Shown here one piece after another: positions 45,226 to 55,135 of a stretch of DNA of 58,485 nt. Origin of the DNA: Mariprofundus ferrooxydans PV-1 (lineage in GTDB: Bacteria; Pseudomonadota; Zetaproteobacteria; Mariprofundales; Mariprofundaceae); contig NZ_DS022294.1 in assembly GCF_000153765.1 (NCBI RefSeq), positions 1,086,678 through 1,145,162 on the forward strand. Reading direction: 5' to 3'. Positions within the stretch are counted from its first letter, which is position 1, and each line of letters begins with the position of its first letter. The translations under genes and the position numbers were made by a program. The notes below the pieces were generated by a model. That model saw nothing but the letters and a program-made list of their open reading frames with translations, was not told the DNA's origin and searched no databases.

Positions 45226-45385
45226 TCACGTCACCATCACCGATATCAGAATGCCGTTCCTGTCTATGGTGTTCTTCATGGTCAAGTGGGCTATCGCCTC
45301 GATCCCCGCCTTTTTCATTCTGTGGATCATCGGCTCTGTTCTGTTTGCCCTGCTCGGCCACTTGTTCACCCCGCAGCCGTTCTAA
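45218..45385 (+). CDS. 55-residue membrane protein overlapping prlC
   Basis: ATG 45218 with perfect AAGGAG at 45206-45211 (six-base spacing); stop at 45383-45385. The peptide has a polar start, then one long hydrophobic stretch (residues about 17-47, SIPAFFILWIIGSVLFALLG), so it is an inner-membrane protein with one or two passes. No family recognised. Ribosome site, coding overlap and clear membrane character support a real gene. Confidence 0.75.
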   Translation: MDNHVTITDIRMPFLSMVFFMVKWAIASIPAFFILWIIGSVLFALLGHLFTPQPF

Positions 45386-45474
45386 ATAGCCTCACAGAAC
45401 CAAATACAGCTGACAGCGCCGGCACGGCAGCGTTTCTGTAGCGGCATCTGCATCAGTGTGGATAATCCGCTTTT

Positions 45475-47295
<1,821 letters not shown>

Positions 47296-47638
47296 CTCTG
47301 CGCTCCGGTAACTGAGGCTCACACGACTAAAGGATGGCCCCTCATTTTTTCTACGCAAAAAGGATAGCGCTCCCCCTTCCCTTGCTTACGAGCCTCTCCT
47401 GTGAATGCGTTTTCTTAACGCCCCTTTCTCTTCCCGTTTCGGAATAGACACCCCGGCCCGCTTCCGCAAATCGCTTATGTCAGTTTTTTCGACCGACTGA
47501 ATTTGATATGCAGGACAACGGAGGTGCCTGCCATCGTCATGGCCACAGCATTACTGTGACCCTGCGGGCATGATACTTGCTTGTAATATTGTTCTTTTCA
47601 CTACACCATTGTTCTCTGATATTGCAAAAGGGATGAAT

Positions 47639-49054
47639 ATGCACCGAATGATACTGTTACTTACCGCTCTGCTGCTGCCCTCTGCGGCACTTGCATCTGC
47701 GGATGCCGTCCCCTCGACTGTGGACTTCACAACAACCTGGTTTGGCATATCAGCGCTGATTCTGTTTGTCTTTGCCTATGCTCTGGTGATTGGTGAAGAG
47801 GCGCTGAACCTGCGCAAGTCAAAGCCGGTCATGGTAGCCGCTGGCATCATCTGGGTGCTGGTTGCTCTCGCCTTTAATGCTCACGGTGATGTAACCAGTG
47901 CTCATTCGCTGGTTCAGCACAATATTCTGGAATATGCCGAACTATTGCTGTTCCTGCTTTCCGCCATGACCTATGTAAATACGATGGAAGAGCGCAATGT
48001 ATTTGCTGCACTCAGGGGCTACCTGGTCTCAAAGGGACTCTCGCTGAAGGCGATTTTCTGGCTGACAGGCATGCTGGCCTTCCTGATCTCTCCGATTGCC
48101 GACAATCTGACTACGGCACTGGTGATGGCTGCCGTTGTCATGGCCGTTGCCAGAGACAATACGAAATTCGTGACGCTTGGCTGTATCAACATTGTCGTTG
48201 CCGCCAATGCGGGCGGCGCGTTCAGTCCGTTTGGTGATATTACCACGCTGATGGTCTGGCAAAACGGCGCTGTTCAGTTTCAGGAATTTTTTGCGCTGTT
48301 TCTGCCATCACTGGTCAACTGGCTTGTACCTGCAGCCATCATGGTGATGTTCCTGCCTGACGCCATACCGGCCAGCGTCAGTGAAAAGGTGTTTGTGAAA
48401 CGAGGCGGCTTCATCATTATAGTCATGTTCCTGGCCACCATTGTTCTGGCGGTTCTGTTTCACAGCCTGCTCCATCTGCCGTCAATGCTCGGCATGATGA
48501 CCGGCCTCGGCTTTTTAAAGCTGTATGGCTACAAACTGAAGAGAGCCAGCATCGCCGAATACGATGACTCTTTTTCAGGAAAAACCCAGTTGGACGGATC
48601 ACCCGCGGCCGCACCATTTGACATCTACCACCAATTGCAACGTTCCGAATGGGATACGCTGATGTTTTTCTATGGCGTCATTCTCTGCGTGGGCGGGCTC
48701 GGTGCACTGGGTTACCTGAATCTCACCTCGCACCTGATGTATGATCAACTCGGCGCGAGCTGGGCGAATATCCTGGTCGGCATCATGTCAGCCATCGTTG
48801 ACAATATTCCGGTCATGTTTGCGGTGCTGAGTATGTCGCCGGATATGAGCGTGAACCAGTGGCTGCTGGTAACGCTGACAGCGGGTGTCGGCGGCTCTCT
48901 GCTCTCCATCGGCTCTGCTGCCGGTGTTGCCCTGATGGGGCAGGCGCGCGGCACCTATACCTTCTTTGAGCACCTGAAATGGAGCTGGGCCGTACTGCTC
49001 GGTTATATCTCCTCTATCGCAACCCATTACTGGCTGACCGGGATGGAATTTTAA
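47639..49054 (+). CDS. nhaD: Na+/H+ antiporter NhaD
   Basis: An inner-membrane sodium/proton antiporter of about 471 residues with 12 or more hydrophobic helices. NhaD-type cores are visible: HNILEYAELLLFLLSAMTYVN, SPIADNLTTALVMAAVV, NAGGAFSPFGDITTLMVW, SAIVDNIPVMFAVL and GGSLLSIGSAAGVALMG. A cleavable N-terminal signal (MHRMILLLTALLLPSAALAS) is usual in this family. ATG 47639 has AAGGG upstream; the frame is open to 47570. Fits a saline habitat. Confidence 0.95.
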   Translation: MHRMILLLTALLLPSAALASADAVPSTVDFTTTWFGISALILFVFAYALVIGEEALNLRKSKPVMVAAGIIWVLVALAFNAHGDVTSAHSLVQHNILEYAELLLFLLSAMTYVNTMEERNVFAALRGYLVSKGLSLKAIFWLTGMLAFLISPIADNLTTALVMAAVVMAVARDNTKFVTLGCINIVVAANAGGAFSPFGDITTLMVWQNGAVQFQEFFALFLPSLVNWLVPAAIMVMFLPDAIPASVSEKVFVKRGGFIIIVMFLATIVLAVLFHSLLHLPSMLGMMTGLGFLKLYGYKLKRASIAEYDDSFSGKTQLDGSPAAAPFDIYHQLQRSEWDTLMFFYGVILCVGGLGALGYLNLTSHLMYDQLGASWANILVGIMSAIVDNIPVMFAVLSMSPDMSVNQWLLVTLTAGVGGSLLSIGSAAGVALMGQARGTYTFFEHLKWSWAVLLGYISSIATHYWLTGMEF

Positions 49055-49165
49055 GGCGCCCATTGGTAAATGGCCTCTGCCGCCGCCAGGCAGGGCTTCC
49101 TTAACAAACCCGCCCGAGTGTATGATCTGCCGTACTACTGATCAGCTTTGCACAGGGGATTACAG

Positions 49166-49966
49166 ATGCCATTAGGCAATCCACAGAAACTCATCGGCCG
49201 CGCACTCTACATCGGACAACGACTGGACCTTAAGGCCCTGGAGCAGGCCCGACAGGTGGAAACCAGCCCGCTGATTGTCAGCGCAGGCAGCCACGGAGCA
49301 GCGGTGCTGTTCCGTTACGGCGTAGTCGTGCTATTCGGCATGAGCGCTATTGAGGAGATGTCCTTTCTCAAAGCCATGGAGCACTGCGTCACCGCCCCCT
49401 TTGAACATTACGAAGCTGAAGAGATCACCCTCTGCCTGACTTCCAGCATGCAGGAACATGCTGGCAATGACTGTATAACACTGGACGAATTCAACCTGCC
49501 TCGCCTGCAGATTGTGGCCAGCGTGCTGGCCAAGAGCGTGATCATGGCGCACTACGAGGCGGAGGTATCCAAGAGCTTCGACCGCATCGAGCCATTGGCT
49601 CACGATCTGCAGCATGGTGGCAGGTTTATGCACAAGGGACGCGAGCTGCTGGCCCATATCGGCGATGTACTGATGATTCAGGGACGCATGGTCGGACGCG
49701 TGGAGATCAGTGAAAAGCCTGAGCTGTTGTGGGATGAGCCCCAGTACGAACGGCTCTATCTGCGCATGGCCGAGGAGTATGAGCTGGCGGAGCGGCACAG
49801 GGCGCTGGAACGGAAGCTTGATCTGGTCTCCAAAACCGCCGAGACACTACTGGACCTGTTACAGAACAGACGCTCCCACCGCGTCGAATGGTATATCGTC
49901 ATCCTGATTGTTGTAGAGATTATGCTCACCGTTTACGAACTGTGGGTACGCCATATGCTAACATAG
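49166..49966 (+). CDS. RMD1/DUF155-family protein with C-terminal membrane anchor
   Basis: A 266-residue protein from ATG 49166 (AGGGG upstream; also open to TTG 49148). Patterns RYGVVVLFGMSAIEEMSFL, LDEFNLPRLQIVASVLAKSV, GDVLMIQGRMVGRVEISEKPELLWD and a C-terminal hydrophobic helix (YIVILIVVEIMLTVYELWV) are those of the DUF155/RMD1 family, which includes mitochondrial division/translation proteins in eukaryotes. Bacterial role unknown. Nothing in the neighbours points to one. Confidence 0.88.
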   Translation: MPLGNPQKLIGRALYIGQRLDLKALEQARQVETSPLIVSAGSHGAAVLFRYGVVVLFGMSAIEEMSFLKAMEHCVTAPFEHYEAEEITLCLTSSMQEHAGNDCITLDEFNLPRLQIVASVLAKSVIMAHYEAEVSKSFDRIEPLAHDLQHGGRFMHKGRELLAHIGDVLMIQGRMVGRVEISEKPELLWDEPQYERLYLRMAEEYELAERHRALERKLDLVSKTAETLLDLLQNRRSHRVEWYIVILIVVEIMLTVYELWVRHMLT

Positions 49967-50035
49967 GCTGGTTGCCCGCCTGATGCAGGTTGCCTGCGGA
50001 CGAGTCTTGATCCAGCATCTTTCGGGGTGAATAAA

Positions 50036-51133
50036 ATGGCATCTGTAACCACATCGGATTTGAGTGCCTTTGCTGTGGATTACCGGCAGGCACGTGCGGC
50101 ATTTTTAACTGCGGCAAAGCAGGCCGGCGCACACATCACCACCCATGATCACCCGCTGACAGGGCCGGAAGGTGAGGCGCTGGCGACGGATCTGGCATGG
50201 CTGGGAGATTCCGACGCCGAAACGGTGCTGGTACTGCTCTCAGCCACCCACGGCGTCGAAGGCTTTTGCGGCTCGGCCGCCCAGATCGATTTTCTCTCTC
50301 ATCATCTGTTGCCGGATAACGTCGCGGTATTGCTCGTGCATGCGATCAATCCGCACGGCTTTGCCTGGCTCAGGCGCGTCACTGAAGAGGGTGTCGACCT
50401 CAATCGCAACTACATCGATTTCTCTCACCTGTTGCCGGTCAATGAAGGTTACGATGAACTGGCAGATGCCATTGTACCTGCCTCGCTCGGTACAGCGACC
50501 ATACAGCAATGCGATCTGCGCCTGTCGACCTGGCGTGAAGCCCATGGCAAGCAGGCCTATGAGAGGGCACTCTCCGGCGGCCAGTATGACTATCCGCACG
50601 GCCTCTTTTACGGCGGCACCAAGCCCTGCTGGTCACGCATCACCAGTGAACGGATTATTGCCGACTTCCGGTTGAGCCGGCGCAAGCGCGTGGCACTGCT
50701 CGATTTTCATACCGGCATCGGCCCGTTCGGATATGGCGAGCCGATCTGCGATCATCCACCCGCTTCAACCGGTGTACGCCTGGCCAGAAACTGGTATGGC
50801 GATTCAGTCACGGAGCCGGCGCTCGGCACCTCAGTCTCGGTCGCCAAGCACGGTTTATCGGACTACGGCTGGATGCATCTTATCGGCGAACCGCTGGTAT
50901 TTATCGCTCTGGAATTCGGCACGTTCCCGTTCGAGCAGATGATGCAGGCACTGCGCGCCGATCACTGGCTGCATGCACAGCCCGACGTGGAGTGGCATGC
51001 CCCCCGCACCCGCGACATCAAGCAGGCCATTCGCAACCACTTCTACCCTGCCACACAAAAGTGGCAACGGATGGTGCTGGCGCGCAGTCGCGAATGTATA
51101 GAGCAGGCCCTTGCCGGGCTTGCCTGTAAATAA
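50036..51133 (+). CDS. DUF2817 putative carboxypeptidase (M14-like)
   Basis: About 365 residues. The zinc carboxypeptidase pattern of DUF2817: SATHGVEGFCGS (His, Glu), HAINPHGFAWLRRV, DLNRNYIDF, LLDFHTGIGPFG (His) and FIALEFGTFP (catalytic Glu). No signal peptide, so probably cytoplasmic. Possible role in peptide degradation. ATG 50036 is preferred over GTG 50027 because it has GGGGTG upstream. It converges on the ATP-grasp gene: its stop abuts the stop of that gene with no gap. Confidence 0.87.
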   Translation: MASVTTSDLSAFAVDYRQARAAFLTAAKQAGAHITTHDHPLTGPEGEALATDLAWLGDSDAETVLVLLSATHGVEGFCGSAAQIDFLSHHLLPDNVAVLLVHAINPHGFAWLRRVTEEGVDLNRNYIDFSHLLPVNEGYDELADAIVPASLGTATIQQCDLRLSTWREAHGKQAYERALSGGQYDYPHGLFYGGTKPCWSRITSERIIADFRLSRRKRVALLDFHTGIGPFGYGEPICDHPPASTGVRLARNWYGDSVTEPALGTSVSVAKHGLSDYGWMHLIGEPLVFIALEFGTFPFEQMMQALRADHWLHAQPDVEWHAPRTRDIKQAIRNHFYPATQKWQRMVLARSRECIEQALAGLACK

Positions 51134-52627
51134 TCACCCCGTGCGTATGGCCTCGATGCGGCGGATAAACTCGTTGATAATGGTGTCATAAAGCTCGCCC
51201 TTGAGTACTTTATCCTCAACACCGTGATCCAGGTTGGGGTTATCATTGATCTCGATAACGAATACGCCCCGCTCATTCTGCTTCAGATCAACGCCGTATA
51301 GCCCGTTACCGATCAGGGCGGCAGCCTTGAGTGCAAGATCAACCACCTCGGCCGGCGCATCCTCGACGCGCATCGTGGTGAAGCCGCCGGCAATCGTCGA
51401 GCCGTCCGCCTTATGATTGACGATCTGCCAGTGGCCGCGCGACTGTTTATACTGGCAGGCAAAGATGGGCTTGCCGGCCAGGATACCAATGCGCCAGTCA
51501 TACGAGGTGTACATAAACTCCTGGGCCAGAATGATGCGCGAGCGCGCGAACAGCGCTTTGGCCGCCTCCATCACCTTGCCGCGGTTGTCAGCTTTGAACA
51601 TACCGCGTGAAAAAGAGCCGTCCGGTATTTTCAGGATCATCGGATAGCCCAGCTGCTCTTCAAGTTGGCGCACAACCTGCTCATCAAAGCGCAGTCGATT
51701 GAGCGGGATGGTTTTGGGGGTCGGCAGATCTTTCGCCGACAAGCGCTCCCACATATAGACCTTGTTGGTACAGCGGATGATCGACTTCGGGTCATCCATG
51801 ACCGGCATCCCTTCTGCCTCGGCCTTGCGGGCAAAACGGAATGTGTGATTATCAATGGCCGTGGTTTCGCGCAACAGCAATGCATCGAATTCGGTCAAAC
51901 GGCTGAAATCCTTTTTCTGAATCAGTTCAACATCCACACGCAGGCCCTTGCCCGCCCGGATAAAGCGTTCCAGTGCCTCCATATCCGATGGCGGCAGCTG
52001 CTCGTTCGGGTTATAGAGGATGGCCAGATCATAAATCGCCGGCTTGCGACCGCCACTGCGTTTGCGTCGCGGTACCCGCGCATAACTGCGCAGACTGGCC
52101 TCGAAAAAATCGCCCAGAGTGGCCGTAACCTGATGCAAGCCCATAGGCCTGATCGAGCGGATCATCCGCCCCCTCTTCCCATGCCCCACGCTTAATTTCA
52201 ACAGTGGGTACCGGAAGAGATCGAACACTTCGGCAGCCAGCCTGCGAAAGCGCGGATCATCGCAGTGACCGAAAAAGATATACAGCTCGAATGACCCCTC
52301 CGGCGGCACGGCCAGACGTCTGATGATCTGCTCGAGCACGCGCTCCAGATCGGGCAGGGAGAAGGCATAGAGACTGCGGCGAGACAGGTCGACAATATCG
52401 GCGACAGTCGGCATCGGAATGTCATTGCGGGCCTCCGCCAACAACGAGCAGTAGTAGCCTCCACTCAGATATGTGTAGTGACGGCACAGGTTAATAATGC
52501 GCATCGGTCGCTTTTGCACGACTGACTGGCGGGTCAGGTAGTCATTGGCAGAAATGAGCTCCAGGCCTTCGATATCCCATTTCCAGTCTTTCAGGCGATC
52601 GACCACTACAGTATGACGGACTGACAT
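51134..52627 (-). CDS. RLAN/RimK-like ATP-grasp ligase
   Basis: A 497-residue protein. Residues about 1-170 form the RimK-like ATP-grasp N-terminal (RLAN) domain (LISANDYLTRQSVVQ, RIINLCRHYTYLSGGYYCSLL). The catalytic ATP-grasp follows from about residue 200, with MILKIPDGSFSRGMF (ATP Lys and glycine loop), ILAQEFMYTSYDWRIGIL and the metal site VIEINDNPNLDHG. Such enzymes form amide bonds, often adding an amino acid to a peptide or small molecule. Its start overlaps the stop of the GNAT-C39 gene (TAATG) with AAGGAG inside that gene, so the two act together. Substrate unknown. Confidence 0.9.
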   Translation of the reverse strand: MSVRHTVVVDRLKDWKWDIEGLELISANDYLTRQSVVQKRPMRIINLCRHYTYLSGGYYCSLLAEARNDIPMPTVADIVDLSRRSLYAFSLPDLERVLEQIIRRLAVPPEGSFELYIFFGHCDDPRFRRLAAEVFDLFRYPLLKLSVGHGKRGRMIRSIRPMGLHQVTATLGDFFEASLRSYARVPRRKRSGGRKPAIYDLAILYNPNEQLPPSDMEALERFIRAGKGLRVDVELIQKKDFSRLTEFDALLLRETTAIDNHTFRFARKAEAEGMPVMDDPKSIIRCTNKVYMWERLSAKDLPTPKTIPLNRLRFDEQVVRQLEEQLGYPMILKIPDGSFSRGMFKADNRGKVMEAAKALFARSRIILAQEFMYTSYDWRIGILAGKPIFACQYKQSRGHWQIVNHKADGSTIAGGFTTMRVEDAPAEVVDLALKAAALIGNGLYGVDLKQNERGVFVIEINDNPNLDHGVEDKVLKGELYDTIINEFIRRIEAIRTG

Positions 52628-53745
52628 TATGGCTCTCCTTTCGACAGCAGCAGTGTGGCATATTGACGGCGGGAGCCGTAGAAGCGCATGCGCTCAAATT
52701 CCTTGTGAGCAACCGGGATACCGAAGCATGTCGTTTCGGACTGCCCCTCCGCCGTATCCACATAGGGCTCGTGAATATAGATAAATCGCCTGTCGAAACC
52801 GCTGACTACCACCCAATGTGGTGACTTGTCGCCGGTAAGCCGGTAAGCGCTGATCAGCACCACCGGGATTGCGCCGCGCCGGAACTGCTGCTCCATCTCC
52901 GGCAGGGAGAGATGACGCTCATGCATCGGCACGCCGAGGCGGTGGATCTCCTGCAGAAAATCTTCCTGCACAATGCGAATTACCTCGCGCTTCTCTTCAT
53001 TACGTACCGAATCAATAAACATGACCGCATCACAGGGAGCAAACAGTTCGGCGTGCAGGCCGCGATGAAATGCCGACAACGCCAGACCATAAGGGCTACA
53101 ACCGCCATGACCGGAGGTCATAAAGATACTGGTAGCCTCACGCCATATTCTCAGCTCCAGACGTCGGGAAAGCTCCAACTGCGGATGCAGCGACTTCATG
53201 GCCATCATCAGGCTGGCCGGGCCGCAGGTAAACTCGAGCGTCTGGCCATAATAGGGCACAGGACTCAGATCCGGCGCCAGATTGGGCGCCAGCGGTTTTT
53301 CCATACGCAGCGCCGCCGCATGATCTTCATAATAGTCCGGAAACACATCAAAATCGCGATAGCCCAATCGATGATAGAGATCAATTGCGCCAGCATTATT
53401 GATGTGCACTTCCAGACGCATCGACACCACGCCGTGCTCCAGCGCATCCTGCTCGCATGCAGCAATCAGCGCGGCACCTGTGCCCTTGCCCCGGCCTTCG
53501 GGAGCCACAGCCAGCGAATAGAGTCGCGCCATAGAAGTATTCTGATGGAACAGCACCAGCACATAACCCTGCAGCTCGGCTTGCATATCAAATACAAATA
53601 GCGAGGCATGGCCTCGTGTCAGCAGATGACGAAAGCTGCGGGCGGAGAGACGATCGGTCGCAAAACAGCGTTGTTCAAGCGATACCAGCGCCGGAATATC
53701 GGCCAGCGTGGCAGCCCGGATCATGGCAGGAGATCGCTTATACAT
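52627..53745 (-). CDS. GNAT acetyltransferase fused to a C39-like cysteine peptidase
   Basis: A 372-residue fusion. N-terminal GNAT domain (about 8-150) with acetyl-CoA loop VAPEGRGKGTGAAL, close to RimI. C-terminal papain-like C39-type peptidase (about 165-370) with Cys 174 in EFTCGPASLMM, His 310 in SPHWVVVSG and Glu-Pro in IHEPYVD where most C39 have Asp-Pro. No transporter domains, so not a bacteriocin exporter. Start may be Met 8 (53724); neither has a clear ribosome site. Together with the ATP-grasp partner it looks like a peptide-modifying pair. Confidence 0.88.
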   Translation of the reverse strand: MYKRSPAMIRAATLADIPALVSLEQRCFATDRLSARSFRHLLTRGHASLFVFDMQAELQGYVLVLFHQNTSMARLYSLAVAPEGRGKGTGAALIAACEQDALEHGVVSMRLEVHINNAGAIDLYHRLGYRDFDVFPDYYEDHAAALRMEKPLAPNLAPDLSPVPYYGQTLEFTCGPASLMMAMKSLHPQLELSRRLELRIWREATSIFMTSGHGGCSPYGLALSAFHRGLHAELFAPCDAVMFIDSVRNEEKREVIRIVQEDFLQEIHRLGVPMHERHLSLPEMEQQFRRGAIPVVLISAYRLTGDKSPHWVVVSGFDRRFIYIHEPYVDTAEGQSETTCFGIPVAHKEFERMRFYGSRRQYATLLLSKGEP

Positions 53746-53802
53746 TGCATTGCCAGCAGGCTGAAACTGCGCAGCTCAGCCGTCAATCAGCAGTCGATGA
53801 GC

Positions 53803-53820
53803 CCCGGTATTGCGACCGGG
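53803..53820 (-). promoter_or_regulatory. Hairpin between the small peptide gene and the GNAT-C39 gene
   Basis: CCCGGT/ACCGGG stem with a six-base loop in the 130-base gap, without a T run. It could limit read-through into the enzyme genes. Confidence 0.4.
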
Positions 53821-53875
53821 CGCAGATGTAAGAATATGTGTGAAGTAATGATCTTCTTTCGGGCGGGATGTCCGA

Positions 53876-54058
53876 TTAACAGAGGGCTGCTTCCCGCTCC
53901 TGTGTACTGCTGATCGACGGCTCCGCCTCATCGTGCTGATCTTCGAAAGCAGAGATCCCCATCAGGAATGCCAGATCGGACATTGGAATGTGTGCGTTAC
54001 GCTCACTAATCCACTTCATCAGCTCAAAGCGCTCTGTCTTGGTCTCCAGTGTTGTCAT
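53876..54058 (-). CDS. 60-residue acidic peptide upstream of the GNAT-C39/ATP-grasp pair
   Basis: ATG 54058 with AAGGAG seven bases upstream gives a 60-residue product. The first 35 residues are amphipathic (ETKTERFELMKWISER, SDLAFLMGIS), and the rest is acidic and polar, ending EREAALC with a terminal cysteine. No hydrophobic signal or known domain. The size, the position and a leader-like first half make it a candidate substrate of the downstream peptidase/ligase, but no double-glycine cleavage site is present. It could equally be an unrelated small protein. Confidence 0.62.
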   Translation of the reverse strand: MTTLETKTERFELMKWISERNAHIPMSDLAFLMGISAFEDQHDEAEPSISSTQEREAALC

Positions 54059-54111
54059 TGTCTGCTCCTTAGCGACGGCTATCCGTCGCATCAGGCAACC
54101 TATATCCAAAT

Positions 54112-54151
54112 GCGTCAGTCACATGTCAGCTCAATGACATCTCTGTGACAG
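54112..54151 (-). promoter_or_regulatory. Four direct 7-mers with 11-bp period, PhoB-box-like, before the small peptide gene
   Basis: Reading the minus strand: CTGTCAC, four bases, ATGTCAT, four bases, CTGACAT, four bases, CTGACGC. The first pair fits the Pho box (CTGTCAT-N4-CTGTCAC) closely, the second pair less so. A GATATA element (54101-54106) lies five bases beyond the last copy. ATGTCA-N6-TGACAT inside it is also a perfect inverted repeat, so a dimeric repressor is an alternative reading. Confidence 0.5.
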
Positions 54152-54160
54152 ACTCTCTTC

Positions 54161-54793
54161 TCAGGTGCGGCCGAGAGGGTCAAACAGGGTGTTGCAGTGG
54201 CCGATCAGCGTCGATTCCAACGCTTCCCGCGACACATCCAGCCCCAACTTCTGCATGGAGGTCACCGGCTGATCCTGCATGCCGCAGGGCACAATGCCGG
54301 AAAAGTGCTTCAGATTCGGCCTGTGATTCAGGGCGATACCATGAAAGCTGATCCACTTGCGGCAGCGCACGCCAGCGGCAGCGATCTTCAGGCCGTTCAC
54401 CCATACGCCGATGCCGCGCGCATCCCGCTCCGCCTGCACGCCGAAATCCGCCAGCGTGCGGATCACCATCTCCTCCAGCCGCCAGACATGCCTGTGCAGG
54501 TCCGGCTCACGCCTTAAATCAGCAATAACATAACAGAGCAGCTGGCCCGGGCCATGATAGGTCACCTCACCGCCGCGACCGGTGGGATGCACGGCAATCT
54601 GATCCCCGTCCACATGCCGCATCAATATATCAGTTTCGCTGCCTGAGGTGCCGATGGTATAGACCGGCGGATGCTCGGTCAGAATCAGGCTCGGCGGCAC
54701 AGCTCCGGAGAGCACGGCAGCAACCAGTTGCTCCTGTTCGGCCACCGATTCCGGATACTCCTGTTGCTGATGACGAATCACATGCATCGCCAC
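54161..54793 (-). CDS. lipB: Octanoyl-[ACP]:protein N-octanoyltransferase
   Basis: Transfers octanoate from ACP to lipoyl domains, the first step of lipoate attachment. The 210-residue protein has GRGGEVTYHGPGQLLCYVI, Lys 136 in GLKIAAAGV and the catalytic Cys 170 in GIVPCGM. ATG at 54793 or the ATG at residue 3. lipA is not in the window. Confidence 0.96.
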   Translation of the reverse strand: MAMHVIRHQQQEYPESVAEQEQLVAAVLSGAVPPSLILTEHPPVYTIGTSGSETDILMRHVDGDQIAVHPTGRGGEVTYHGPGQLLCYVIADLRREPDLHRHVWRLEEMVIRTLADFGVQAERDARGIGVWVNGLKIAAAGVRCRKWISFHGIALNHRPNLKHFSGIVPCGMQDQPVTSMQKLGLDVSREALESTLIGHCNTLFDPLGRT

Positions 54794-55135
54794 ACTCTAT
54801 GCGGATCGTCTGGCCTGTGCATCCATACCGACCACAGCCTTCTGCAAAAAGCAGCTCAGGGCTGGAATAACGGTCTGTTTAGAACAATATCGTGACATAT
54901 ATAAAAGCAAGGCAGGCAGCCTGTATGTCGCCAGAGAGAACGGAAGAACCAACTACCGTTTCTGCTCCTGACGGCGGCCATATTCTGCCCAGCCCGCATG
55001 CATGGCCACATGCGTGTGCAGATAACCACATTAACGCACTCGCACAAGGGGTAAAACCTGCATGACAGCGGGGTTTGCCAGTCGCCGTGCATTGCCGCAT
55101 CATCCCGGCCGAATCCTGTTTTACCGGAGTTGTGC
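54794..55135. other. Divergent region between lipB and the M16 protease pair
   Basis: 342 bases. No RNA gene or repeat is evident. A 46-codon plus-strand frame (54925-55065) exists but its ribosome site is weak and it has no recognisable feature, so it is not called. The protease promoter must lie in the right-hand half. Confidence 0.4.

Noticed and set aside
54925-55065. 46-codon plus-strand frame between lipB and the M16 pair
   Set aside because: Weak ribosome site and no membrane, signal or domain feature.
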